Source: an uncultured Flavobacteriales bacterium
GTDB taxonomy: Bacteria; Bacteroidota; Bacteroidia; Flavobacteriales_D; Crocinitomicaceae
DNA length: 46,199 nt
Reading direction: 5' to 3'
Assembly (NCBI GenBank): GCA_905480165.1
Contig: CAJQPH010000148.1
Span: 1 to 46,199, forward strand
Shown here: piece after piece, positions 8,392 to 16,454 of the stretch
Position numbering within the stretch: the stretch's first letter is position 1
Layout: every line of letters starts with the position of its first letter
Position numbers and translations under genes: made by a program
Notes under the pieces: generated by a model
The model's input: only the letters and a program-made list of their open reading frames with translations
The model's database searches: none
What the model was told of the DNA's origin: nothing

Positions 8392-9126
8392 ATGTCAGAA
8401 AAAGATTGGTTTATAGATTGGTTTAACACCTCTTATTATCACATATTATATCAGAATAGGAATGAATCTGAAGCAAAAGAATTCATCATAAACTTAATGA
8501 ATCACCTTGAGTTGGAATCTGAATCAAACATCCTTGATTTGGCTTGTGGTAAGGGGCGTCATTCGAAGACCTTGAATGAATTGGGATTTGAAGTGTTGGG
8601 AGTAGATTTATCTGAAAATAGTATCATAGAAGCTCAGAAATGGTCAAGTGATTCTCTTTCTTTTGAAGTCCATGACATGAGATATAAAATAGAAAACCGT
8701 CAATTTAATGCCATTTTTAATCTATTTACAAGTTTTGGGTATTTTGATACTTTTAACGAAAACCAGCTCGTTTGTGAGGCTATGCATCAGATGTTAGAAG
8801 TAGGAGGAAAGCTAGTGATAGATTTCATGAATGTATTTAAGGTAATCAGCTCTCTAGTAAGAGAAGAGGAGAAAAAAATCAATGAAATTAACTTTAAGAT
8901 TTCTCGAAATCATGATGATTCACACATCTTCAAGCATATTAAATTTGTCGATCAGGGAAATGATTATCACTTTACAGAAAGGGTCCAAGTATTAAGACTA
9001 GAAGATTTTCAATCTTTATTGGAGCCCTATTTTATTATTGAAGATGTATTTGGTTCTTTAGATTTGCAGCCATTTATACTTGAAAAATCAGATCGTTTGA
9101 TTATTATTGCAAGCAGAAAAAAATGA
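8392..9126 (+). CDS. Class I SAM-dependent methyltransferase
   Basis: 244 aa. The N-terminal DWFIDWFNTSYYHILYQNRN is a signature of a Bacteroidota methyltransferase group. SAM-binding motif I is ILDLACGKGRHS, followed by GFEVLGVDLSENSI (motif II) and HQMLEVGGKLVIDFMN. The substrate is unknown; it is likely a cytosolic small-molecule methylase. The ATG lies 4 bases after the -7 box, and the family's conserved N-terminus begins at this ATG, which supports a leaderless start. The stop overlaps the ZIP start (ATGA at 9123), so the two are coupled, but no functional link is obvious. Confidence 0.85.
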   Translation: MSEKDWFIDWFNTSYYHILYQNRNESEAKEFIINLMNHLELESESNILDLACGKGRHSKTLNELGFEVLGVDLSENSIIEAQKWSSDSLSFEVHDMRYKIENRQFNAIFNLFTSFGYFDTFNENQLVCEAMHQMLEVGGKLVIDFMNVFKVISSLVREEEKKINEINFKISRNHDDSHIFKHIKFVDQGNDYHFTERVQVLRLEDFQSLLEPYFIIEDVFGSLDLQPFILEKSDRLIIIASRKK

Positions 9127-9848
9127 ATTTTACTTTTATAATTTTAGGTCTAATTGCATCTGTCTTGAGTGGCGGTGTGATTGTGGGGTATTTTAATGCC
9201 ACCAACAATAGTCAAATGATAAAATTGGCATTGGCTTTTAGTGGCGGATTTCTTCTGGCTATTATTTTTCAGCATTTATTACCTGATATATATCACGATG
9301 GAGCTGAGCAGGTTGGTATATTTATTCTTATTGGTTTCCTTGTTCAATTGATTTTAGAATATTTTTCTGGTGGTATTGAACATGGGCATGTTCACGTTCA
9401 CAAAGGACAGTCATTGCCATGGGCTTTGTTTATTTCTTTGTCTGTTCATTCAATAATTGAAGGTCTTCCTCTTGGGAATCAATATGCAGGAATTGTAAGT
9501 GAACATCATCATGTACATGAATCATTATTTTGGGGAATAATATTTCACCAAATACCTGTGTCAATTGCCTTAATGACTTTATTGATGAATACGAAATTGA
9601 ATCATTTAAAGTCGTGGTTATTTCTTTTGTTCTTTGGTATGATGACTCCAGTTGGTGCCTTAATTGGTCTTAAGTTTACACCAGAACAGTTTGGATTGGA
9701 TTTACATATTATTCTTGCGGTAGTCGTAGGTATGTTTTTACATATTTCTACGACGATTATTTTTGAGACATCTGAAAATCATAAATTCAATTTGCTTAAG
9801 TTAGTGAGTATTTTAATAGGATGCGGACTCGCTATGACGTTATACTAA
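9123..9848 (+). CDS. ZIP family divalent metal transporter
   Basis: 241 aa, about eight transmembrane segments. ZIP family residues are visible: FSGGFLLAIIFQHLLPD early, a cytoplasmic His-rich loop (HGHVHVHK), SVHSIIEGLPLG in TM4 (HSxxEG metal site) and FHQIPVSIAL in TM5 (HxxP). A second His cluster (EHHHVHES) lies between TM4 and TM5. It is predicted to import zinc, iron or manganese across the inner membrane. The upstream methyltransferase overlaps it by 4 bases. Confidence 0.9.
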   Translation: MNFTFIILGLIASVLSGGVIVGYFNATNNSQMIKLALAFSGGFLLAIIFQHLLPDIYHDGAEQVGIFILIGFLVQLILEYFSGGIEHGHVHVHKGQSLPWALFISLSVHSIIEGLPLGNQYAGIVSEHHHVHESLFWGIIFHQIPVSIALMTLLMNTKLNHLKSWLFLLFFGMMTPVGALIGLKFTPEQFGLDLHIILAVVVGMFLHISTTIIFETSENHKFNLLKLVSILIGCGLAMTLY

Positions 9849-9979
9849 CGAACTTGATAAAATGCTCTTTCACAAGTGATGTGTGGAATAAATGGCATCA
9901 CCCTTCCCTTGTTTAATTAGTCATATGTAATTAAAAATCAAATGATTAGTTGTATTTTCGCTTTACACGTTCTTTTGCT

Positions 9980-10858
9980 ATGAAATTATTTCTTCAATTT
10001 TCAATTACTTTGCTTTTGTTTCTTTCAATTTGCAATGATTCATTTTCCCAGAATTATAATTCAATATTTGGGATAGAAAACACGAATTGGAAAATGCCAT
10101 TTTGTAATTTGGATATAGCTGATGTCAAGGAGCAAATGTCAGAAGTCGAAACCGTTATTAACGGATTGAATTATAAAAAGGTCGGAACAGTAACTCCTAA
10201 TGGAGTATTTTACGATTTAAATGGCTTTGATACCAATGGGTTTACTCGTGAGGATGTATCTTCCGGAAAGGCATGGTTTATGAGCACGATGGAAACGATT
10301 TTGGGGATGGATACTCTAGAGTTTTTAGTCATGGATTTATCTCTCAATATAGGTGACACATTCATGATTCACAAACCGTGGAACGATGTGATTACCTCAA
10401 TCATTGATTCTGTATATTTTATTTCTGGGGTCAAACATGTTCAGACGGATTATCATTTTTGGGGGAGTAGTCAGCCGCTTACATTTATTGAGGGTATTGG
10501 TACCAATTATGGACTCTCTTACATGCACGATTCGTTTAACATGTGTCGTTGTTTGATATCAATTAATAAAGACTTTGATGAAGTCTATTCTAATAATAAT
10601 TGTTTTCCACCCATGGTAGGAAATGAACATTTAATGGAGGATTTTAAGACATCTATTTTCCCGAATCCTGTATCTACTTATCTTACTGTAGAATCAAACC
10701 TTAAAAGCGTTCAAGATTATGCGATATATTCTATTCTGGGTGAAAAGGTAATGAGCGGAAGAATCAGCTCAAATAGAATCGATATTTCAGGTCTTCCATC
10801 TAGTTCATATATTTTAAGAATAGGTGATCAGTCCTTTAAATTATTTGTCACCAAATAA
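9980..10858 (+). CDS. Secreted protein with T9SS type A sorting domain
   Basis: 292 aa from the ATG at 9980. An upstream in-frame non-ATG start (9950) would put ten residues ahead of a clean signal peptide (MKLFLQFSITLLLFLSICND, cleavage near SFSQ), so 9980 is preferred. Residues ~25-215 form an uncharacterised domain seen in many Bacteroidota secreted proteins (GVFYDLNGFD, FLVMDLSLNIGDTF, FIEGIGTNYGL). The last ~70 residues (SIFPNPVSTYLTVES..GLPSSSYILRIG) are the type A Por secretion/T9SS sorting domain, directing the protein across the outer membrane. A weak -7 box (TATTTTCG, 9953-9960) precedes it. Function unknown. Confidence 0.85.
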   Translation: MKLFLQFSITLLLFLSICNDSFSQNYNSIFGIENTNWKMPFCNLDIADVKEQMSEVETVINGLNYKKVGTVTPNGVFYDLNGFDTNGFTREDVSSGKAWFMSTMETILGMDTLEFLVMDLSLNIGDTFMIHKPWNDVITSIIDSVYFISGVKHVQTDYHFWGSSQPLTFIEGIGTNYGLSYMHDSFNMCRCLISINKDFDEVYSNNNCFPPMVGNEHLMEDFKTSIFPNPVSTYLTVESNLKSVQDYAIYSILGEKVMSGRISSNRIDISGLPSSSYILRIGDQSFKLFVTK

Positions 10859-10888
10859 CTTTCTGTTTTCAAATCTTAATTTTAGGTC

Positions 10889-10914
10889 AAAAAAAAAACG
10901 GGGCATTCACCCCG
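10889..10914 (-). terminator. Rho-independent terminator of the flavin reductase-DUF3127 operon
   Basis: CGGGG (10899-10903), loop CATTCA, CCCCG (10910-10914). On the minus strand the hairpin is followed by about ten T residues (the A run at 10889-10898). It lies just past the DUF3127 stop. The short T-rich stretch on the other side may also let it stop the convergent gene ending at 10858. Confidence 0.75.
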
Positions 10915-10939
10915 CTTAGTTTTGTAAATATGAATTCAT

Positions 10940-11332
10940 TTAAAAAGGCAAATCATCGCTTTTTTCACCATTTGAATCAGGTGTACTTGTTGCTGCCGTT
11001 TCTGGATTAAGATCCATTGCTCCAGCACCACCGGCAGGTATACCACTTCCTTGCCCCATTTTTTCTATTCTCCACGCATCAAGTGTGTTGAAGTATTTAA
11101 CAACACCATCAGGGCTCGTCCACTCTCTCCCTCTTAAGTTAAAAGAAACCTCTACTTCATCTTCAACAGAGTATCCATCTAACATTGCACATTTGTCTTG
11201 AACGGATTGAAACATCACATCTTGAGGGTACATTGATGAGGTATCGGTAACCACGAATTCTCGTTTTTTAAATTTTTCACTTATTTCTTGAATATCATTA
11301 ATGACTTTGATTTTTCCTTGGAACTTGTACAT
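10940..11332 (-). CDS. DUF3127 protein with SSB-like acidic C-terminal tip
   Basis: 130 aa. Residues ~1-95 match the DUF3127 family, predicted to be an OB-like beta barrel (MYKFQGKIKVI, KKREFVVTD, DEVEVSFNLRGREW, FNTLDAWRIEK). A low-complexity Gly/Ala/Pro/Thr linker follows and the protein ends in EKSDDLPF. This is the same layout as SSB: OB fold, disordered linker and an acidic DD-x-PF tip, through which SSB recruits repair and replication proteins. Function is unproven. It is the second gene of the operon, 11 bases behind the flavin reductase gene, and is followed by a strong terminator. Confidence 0.8.
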   Translation of the reverse strand: MYKFQGKIKVINDIQEISEKFKKREFVVTDTSSMYPQDVMFQSVQDKCAMLDGYSVEDEVEVSFNLRGREWTSPDGVVKYFNTLDAWRIEKMGQGSGIPAGGAGAMDLNPETAATSTPDSNGEKSDDLPF

Positions 11333-11343
11333 ATTATTTATTA

Positions 11344-12237
11344 TTAATTATTAAAAGAAAGCAAGGTCATCCATGCTTCCTCGAGTAGATTTCTTTTTAA
11401 AAGGTCTTGAGCTCTTTTGTGAATTTTTATTTCTAGTTGAACTGCGTCCTCTTCTAAAGATAAAAACAATTCACTTAATTCGAGCAATTTATATTCGTTA
11501 ACATCAGTTTCATTTGGAAGTTCTTCAATTCCTGCCAATTGGCCCAAATCATTTCCTGTAAGTATCGAGCTATTTAATACGTCTTTTGGCAATGCTTCGA
11601 AGCCAATTCCACATGTCGTTATCGGCTTTTGAATTTCAAACATTGAATTTTTATCAGCTCGACAATACCAATTCCCTCCCATCCTTGAGACCAAATCAAT
11701 CTTATGCTGGTCAATCATTTGTTTCTCATCGAGAAGGTCCTCTTGGATGTGAATACGAACTACTTCGCAGATGATTAGATTACCCGCACCTCCTTGCTGT
11801 CCCAACTCAATGACTTCATTCACTTTACATTCAAATTGAACAGGAGATTCTTTTACTCGAGGGGGGGCAATTAGTTCGGAGTCAAGTGGAGTAAATCCAG
11901 ATTTTTCGAATTCACTAACATCTGATGGATATGGAGAGCTCGCTAAGCTCATTTGGTGGACCATATTATGGTTCACAACATTAATGACGGTCTCAGGAAT
12001 ATTTTTTACATTATTATAAGTATCCTTCGTTGTATTTGTTCTTCCAGATCTTGCAGGTGAAAAAATCATAATCGGAGGGTTTGCACTGAAGACATTAAAA
12101 AAACTAAATGGTGCCAAGTTCACATTACCATGCTCATCAATCGTAGATGCAAAAGCAATCGGTCTGGGACCGATTGAGCCAAGCAAATACCGATGTAATT
12201 TAGGTATTTCTATTTCTTTTGGATTAATTGATAACAT
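11344..12237 (-). CDS. Flavin reductase family (FMN-binding split-barrel) protein
   Basis: 297 aa from the ATG at 12237. The longer frame to 12270 would run into the promoter region, and the alternative N-terminus is not family-like. The FMN-binding split barrel is seen in YLLGSIGPRPIAFASTIDEH, LAPFSFFNVFSANPPIMIFS, KDTYNNVKNIPETVINVV and ESPVQFECKVNEVIELG. About 90 C-terminal residues (Glu/Leu-rich helix) extend beyond the barrel, as is usual in the Bacteroidota members. It probably reduces flavin or uses a flavin cofactor in the cytosol; the physiological partner is unknown. Confidence 0.85.
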   Translation of the reverse strand: MLSINPKEIEIPKLHRYLLGSIGPRPIAFASTIDEHGNVNLAPFSFFNVFSANPPIMIFSPARSGRTNTTKDTYNNVKNIPETVINVVNHNMVHQMSLASSPYPSDVSEFEKSGFTPLDSELIAPPRVKESPVQFECKVNEVIELGQQGGAGNLIICEVVRIHIQEDLLDEKQMIDQHKIDLVSRMGGNWYCRADKNSMFEIQKPITTCGIGFEALPKDVLNSSILTGNDLGQLAGIEELPNETDVNEYKLLELSELFLSLEEDAVQLEIKIHKRAQDLLKRNLLEEAWMTLLSFNN

Positions 12238-12256
12238 AAGTGTAAAAATGTAAGTA

Positions 12257-12264
12257 CAAAAATA
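12257..12264 (-). promoter_or_regulatory. -7 box of the flavin reductase operon
   Basis: CAAAAATA on the plus strand is TATTTTTG on the minus strand, an exact TAnnTTTG match 19 bases before the ATG at 12237. No TTG at the expected -33 distance is seen. Confidence 0.45.
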
Positions 12265-12353
12265 ATTCAATCATTCATTTGACCTATGTAAAATCACAAT
12301 TTTTTATTCACAACATTCTAACTGAGTACATAATAGATTTCATTTAAGATTTG

Positions 12354-12361
12354 TAACTTTG
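12354..12361 (+). promoter_or_regulatory. -7 box of the MORN-protein gene
   Basis: TAACTTTG, an exact TAnnTTTG match, 4 bases before an in-frame GTG (12366) and 10 before the preferred ATG (12372). No clear -33 TTG. Confidence 0.45.
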
Positions 12362-12371
12362 ATTTGTGAAT

Positions 12372-13214
12372 ATGAGGTTAGTTTTCGGTCTAATTTGTAC
12401 TCTGTTGTTATGGCAACAAAATTCTTGTTATGCTCAAAACGGGTATGATTCTAATGGTAAAAAAACAGGTAAATGGGTTTTTAAAGGAAAAGATCACCCC
12501 CTTTCAGGATATGCGACGACGAATAAGGTCGAGGAAGGCAATTTCATAAAGGGAAGAAAGGAAGGGATGTGGATTAAATACCACAAGGATGGAAAGACTA
12601 TGAGGATAAAAGGACATTATTCTAATAACAGGCCATCAGGATTCTACATTCGTTATTATAAAAACGCCAAAAAATTTGAAGAAGCAAATTTCATTCAGGA
12701 CAAATACAAGGGAGTTTACAACAGGTATTATAGTAATGGCAAATTGGCATATACCGGAAATTATAATAACAAGGGTGAAGAATCTGGTCTAATTAAGTAC
12801 TATTTTAAAAATGGGAAAATCCAAATGGAATACATGGCAAAAGACGGAAAGCCATTCGGGAAGATTAAAAACTATTATAAAAATGGCTCATTGAAAAGTG
12901 AAATTATTCTTAATGGAGATGGCAAGAAAAAATCAACTATAAATCATGCTCCCTCTATCGAAAAACCTGATCAGATTATTGAAAAAAAACCAATAGGGCC
13001 GCCTGTAGTTAATAATCCAAATACACATGGTGTAGTTTTTGAGTTTTTTGGATATAACAAGGTTTATAATTTGAATGATGAAATTTGGATGGACGGAATA
13101 TTTAAGAATGGAAAATTATGGGATGGTAAACTGTATGTTTATGATGAGGATGGTATTATTCAAAAAGTAAAAGTATTTAAAAAAGGAGTATACCATTCTG
13201 ATGGTCAATTGTAG
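12372..13214 (+). CDS. Secreted MORN-repeat protein (YwqK family)
   Basis: 280 aa. The signal peptide ends near NSCYAQNG. At least six MORN-2-type repeats follow (GNFIKGRKEGMWIKYHKDGK, GHYSNNRPSGFYIRYYKNAK, GVYNRYYSNGKLAYTGNY, SGLIKYYFKNGKI), then a Lys/Pro-rich linker and a last pair (WMDGIFKNGKLWDGKLYVYD). Databases call such proteins the YwqK antitoxin family, but an exported protein with no toxin gene beside it is unlikely to be an antitoxin; a cell-envelope role is more plausible. A GTG start at 12366 adds only two residues. fabD follows in the same direction with its own promoter. Confidence 0.8.
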   Translation: MRLVFGLICTLLLWQQNSCYAQNGYDSNGKKTGKWVFKGKDHPLSGYATTNKVEEGNFIKGRKEGMWIKYHKDGKTMRIKGHYSNNRPSGFYIRYYKNAKKFEEANFIQDKYKGVYNRYYSNGKLAYTGNYNNKGEESGLIKYYFKNGKIQMEYMAKDGKPFGKIKNYYKNGSLKSEIILNGDGKKKSTINHAPSIEKPDQIIEKKPIGPPVVNNPNTHGVVFEFFGYNKVYNLNDEIWMDGIFKNGKLWDGKLYVYDEDGIIQKVKVFKKGVYHSDGQL

Positions 13215-13240
13215 TTTGTCTCATACTTCTATTATTTTTG
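13209..13240 (+). promoter_or_regulatory. Candidate promoter of fabD
   Basis: TTG at 13209-13211 (overlapping the end of the upstream gene), 21 bases, then TATTTTTG at 13233-13240. The ATG follows 21 bases later at 13262. Confidence 0.5.
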
Positions 13241-13261
13241 TAAGTAAAATTTAGATTCATC

Positions 13262-14143
13262 ATGAAAGCATATGTTTTTCCAGGGCAAGGAGCTCAATTT
13301 TCAGGTATGGGAAAAGACCTATACGACAATTCTCAAATCGCCAGAGATTTATTTTTAAGGAGTAGGGACATACTCGGTTTTGATATACAAAAAATCATGT
13401 TTGAAGGCTCTGATGAGGAACTCAAGCAAACGAAAGTAACTCAACCCGCCATATTTTTACATTCAACAATTTTGGCAGCATGTCTTGGAGAGGCCTTTCA
13501 ACCAGATATGGTTGCCGGACATTCTTTGGGCGAATTATCAGCTTTAGTGGCTAATAAAACATTGAGTTTCGAAGATGGTCTTTTACTCGTTTCAAAGAGA
13601 GCTTCAGCCATGCAAAAAGCATGTGAGCTAGAACCGTCAACCATGGCTGCTATTCTTGGGCTAGAAGATCATATGGTAGAAAAGGTTTGTTCAGAAATAC
13701 CAGGAATTGTTGTTCCTGCAAACTATAATTGTCCAGGACAGTTGGTTATTTCCGGGTCTGTTTCGTCCGTAGAATTGGCTTGTGAGAAATTAAAAGAGGA
13801 AGGAGCACGAAGAGCTCTTGTTCTTCCCGTCGGTGGCGCATTTCATTCCCCTTTGATGGAGCCTGCGAGAGAAGAGCTTGCGGCGGCAATCGAAAACACC
13901 ATGTTTAATAAACCCTTGTGTCCAGTGTATCAAAATGTGAATGCCTTGGCGGTTTCGAATCCAGATGATATAAAGAAAAACCTAGTGCTTCAGCTGACGG
14001 GAGCAGTACGCTGGACTCAAATTATGGAAAACATGATTAAGGATGGAGCGACCCACGTTATCGAGGTAGGTCCTGGTAGAGTATTGCAAGGTCTATTTAA
14101 GAAGGTCAATCGAGAATTAGAAACTGAAAGCGCTTCTATTTAG
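13262..14143 (+). CDS. fabD: Malonyl-CoA:acyl carrier protein transacylase
   Basis: 293 aa; loads malonate onto ACP for fatty-acid synthesis in the cytosol. Family hallmarks: FPGQGAQ (residues 6-12), QPAIF, the nucleophile elbow GHSLGE with Ser88, GGAFHSPLMEPA with the catalytic His, and EVGPGRVLQGL near the end. Length is normal. No other fab gene is adjacent. It converges on truA with stop codons interlocked in TTAG (14140-14143). Confidence 0.95.
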   Translation: MKAYVFPGQGAQFSGMGKDLYDNSQIARDLFLRSRDILGFDIQKIMFEGSDEELKQTKVTQPAIFLHSTILAACLGEAFQPDMVAGHSLGELSALVANKTLSFEDGLLLVSKRASAMQKACELEPSTMAAILGLEDHMVEKVCSEIPGIVVPANYNCPGQLVISGSVSSVELACEKLKEEGARRALVLPVGGAFHSPLMEPAREELAAAIENTMFNKPLCPVYQNVNALAVSNPDDIKKNLVLQLTGAVRWTQIMENMIKDGATHVIEVGPGRVLQGLFKKVNRELETESASI

Positions 14144-14889
14144 TTTTTGAGTTCGAGATCATAAGTTACTTTGCTAAGATAAAGTCCTTTGGCAGGAGCC
14201 GAGCCAGAAGCTTGTTGACGTTCTTTCGATTCAATTATTCTTTTGAATTCGTCAAGTTGAATTTTATTGAATCCAACATCTACGCATGTGCCAACAATGG
14301 CCCTAACCATGTTTCTTAAGAATCTGTTTGCTCTAATTTCAAAAGTTATTTGATTTCCCTTTTGAACCCATTTTGCATAATTCAGCTGACACATATGATT
14401 GTTAACATCTGTATGTATTTTTGCAAAAGAGGAGAAGTCTTTCGTTCCGATGAGCAGACTTGCGGCGGCATTCATTTTATCGAGATCTAACTTTTGATGA
14501 ATATACCAGCTATGATTAGCAGTAAAGGGATTTTTTGAGGTATTGATTAAGTACTCATAACTTCTCTCTTTTGCACTAAACCTAGCATGAACATCAATGG
14601 AAACCTCATAAATGTTTTGAATACAAATATCCCTTGGAAGCATTTTATTCAGTTTGTATTTGATTTCAGATTTGTTAATGGCTTTTTCACACTCCCAATG
14701 AAAATAATACTCTTTGGCATGAACGCCTGCATCTGTTCTTCCACAACCTACAATACTCATCTCCTTCAATGAATGAATTTTCGAAAGATCCTTTTCTATA
14801 GTTTCTTGAATACTAATTTGTTTGGGTTGTTTCTGCCAGCCAAAGTAAGAAGTTCCATCGTAAGAAATTTTAAAGAAATATCGTTTCAT
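14140..14889 (-). CDS. truA: tRNA pseudouridine(38-40) synthase
   Basis: 249 aa; isomerises uridine to pseudouridine in the tRNA anticodon stem-loop. The catalytic motif GCGRTDAGVHA has Asp53. Other family marks are YDGTSYFGWQKQP at the N-terminus, NKMLPRDI, FSAKERSYEY, DFSSFAK and RFLRNMVRAIVGT. Full length. It is the last gene of a minus-strand run (metK, PD40 protein, truA) and overlaps the 3' end of fabD by 4 bases. Confidence 0.95.
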   Translation of the reverse strand: MKRYFFKISYDGTSYFGWQKQPKQISIQETIEKDLSKIHSLKEMSIVGCGRTDAGVHAKEYYFHWECEKAINKSEIKYKLNKMLPRDICIQNIYEVSIDVHARFSAKERSYEYLINTSKNPFTANHSWYIHQKLDLDKMNAAASLLIGTKDFSSFAKIHTDVNNHMCQLNYAKWVQKGNQITFEIRANRFLRNMVRAIVGTCVDVGFNKIQLDEFKRIIESKERQQASGSAPAKGLYLSKVTYDLELKN

Positions 14890-14923
14890 GATTCACTGCG
14901 CTTATTGTAGAAACTTGATTTTT

Positions 14924-16339
14924 CTATTCGTCTTTCTTTAAAAAGGGATAGTTTGAGTTTTCTAAATTGATTTCAAAAACGTCGTAGCTAAAATAGCCAT
15001 CAAAATTATAGATTCCTGAAATCACGCCTTTATTGAGCTCGGGATAGTATTGAAAATGGGTATCATCATTTACCGTATTTATTTCTGCTCCCATATTTAT
15101 TGGTGCGCTCCATTTTCCATTTGTGTTTTCACAATAGTATACATCATATCCTCCCATTCCTGGCAGGGCATCACTGCTAAAAAATAGATATTTTCCATCT
15201 CCAGTAACAAAAGGTGTAGTTTCTCTACCGAGTGTATTTAAAGAAGTTTCTGACTTGGCAATACCCCAACGATCATCAATTCGTTGTATAGAATAAATAT
15301 CTGTAAGGCTTCGATCTCCCTTTCGGTCAGTGATAAAATACATGGTTTGCGTATAAGATTCATCCTCATCAAAAAGACTGTCTGTTATCGTAGCTGCGCC
15401 CTCAAAATAGCTGGTGTTTATGGTTTCATTTATTATCGGGTCTACATACCATGAGCTGTCTTCTTCATCTACTTCAAATTCATAAATTTCTGAGCTTGAA
15501 GTTGTTTTTTCAGAGGATGCGGAGGTGTTAACGGTAATTAATCCATACATACCATTTCTAGAGATGAAATTCAATGCATCAAATCCTTCAGTGTTATAAT
15601 CTTCCATCCATTCTGTATTTAAAACCCAGTTATTGCTTTTTTCATCCCAATCGGCCATGTACATATCTTCAAAAAACTTTTGATCATCAGGATTCATATT
15701 GTTCCCAGTTGTTTCAGGTTGTCTTGCTGTAAAATATAATCGCTTGCCACCATAAACCAGGATGGCTCCATACTCTTCATATTTTGAGTTGATTTTTCTT
15801 GAAAAAGGTTTACGTAGGTTTACGACTCCGTTTTTGTTTTCGTTTTTTACAAAGTCACATTGTTGAATGAGAATATCTAAGTCATAGTCTTTGGAAAATC
15901 TTTTGCCAAATATTTCTCTTGATTTTACGTAATACGTCTTGGCTGAATCTATCTTATTTAATGTGTGATTAATTCTACCAAGCATGTAATAAAGCTCTCC
16001 ATCACCTTTATCTCCCGCTAGCTTCAAAGCGGAAATAATATTTTCTTCAGCACTGAGATAACTCTTTAAATAGAATTGAGACATGGCCAAATGATAATTG
16101 GCTTTCCATGAATTTGGGTTTTTCATTTTAGCTCTCTTGAATGTAAACATCGCCTCGCTCGTTCGACCCGCATAAAACAACTCATTACCGTTGCCAATGA
16201 GTTTTTTACACATGATTTTATCAAAAAAGCCTACTTTCGATTGACCCAATACTTGCATTTGAATAAAAAAAGTAAAGCAAAATAAAATGAGCTTATTAGA
16301 ATAAGATAAATAGTTTTTGGGACGAATAGTTTTTGACAT
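14924..16339 (-). CDS. Secreted TPR + PD40 (WD40-like beta-propeller) protein
   Basis: 471 aa. The N-terminal signal segment (LILFCFTFFIQMQVLGQ, about residues 18-34) is followed by a TPR part (about 50-150: AMFTFKRAKMKNPNSWKANY, ENIISALKLAGDKGDGELYY). After that comes a propeller-like part with PD40 blades (KRLYFTARQPE, MYFITDRKGDRSLTDIYSI, GKYLFFSSDALPGMGGYDVY). The layout resembles the PorE/OmpA-linked PD40 proteins of Bacteroidota, but the C-terminal OmpA peptidoglycan-binding domain is absent. It could be a periplasmic scaffold component; function unknown. Lies between metK and truA. Confidence 0.75.
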   Translation of the reverse strand: MSKTIRPKNYLSYSNKLILFCFTFFIQMQVLGQSKVGFFDKIMCKKLIGNGNELFYAGRTSEAMFTFKRAKMKNPNSWKANYHLAMSQFYLKSYLSAEENIISALKLAGDKGDGELYYMLGRINHTLNKIDSAKTYYVKSREIFGKRFSKDYDLDILIQQCDFVKNENKNGVVNLRKPFSRKINSKYEEYGAILVYGGKRLYFTARQPETTGNNMNPDDQKFFEDMYMADWDEKSNNWVLNTEWMEDYNTEGFDALNFISRNGMYGLITVNTSASSEKTTSSSEIYEFEVDEEDSSWYVDPIINETINTSYFEGAATITDSLFDEDESYTQTMYFITDRKGDRSLTDIYSIQRIDDRWGIAKSETSLNTLGRETTPFVTGDGKYLFFSSDALPGMGGYDVYYCENTNGKWSAPINMGAEINTVNDDTHFQYYPELNKGVISGIYNFDGYFSYDVFEINLENSNYPFLKKDE

Positions 16340-16406
16340 GATGTAAAAATATCATTTTTCTACTTTAATCACAATAGACATCAAGGTGTTGGAGTAAGAT
16401 TTTATC

Positions 16407-16434
16407 AAAAAAAAAGGCCTTAAAAAAGGCCTTT
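16407..16434 (-). terminator. Rho-independent terminator downstream of metK
   Basis: Nine-base-pair stem AAAGGCCTT (16413-16421), loop AAAA, AAGGCCTTT (16426-16434). On the minus strand it is followed by a T run (A run at 16407-16415). It lies between the metK stop and the PD40 gene. Confidence 0.75.
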
Positions 16435-16454
16435 ACATAATTGAATGTTTTTTG

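Noticed and set aside
9876-9901. Possible hairpin GTGATG/CATCAC after the ZIP gene
   Set aside because: Only a 6-bp stem with a 14-base loop and no following T run, so it is not supported as a terminator.
12372-13214. YwqK 'antitoxin' as part of a toxin-antitoxin system
   Set aside because: It has a signal peptide and no adjacent toxin gene; the name reflects a misnomer for MORN-repeat proteins.
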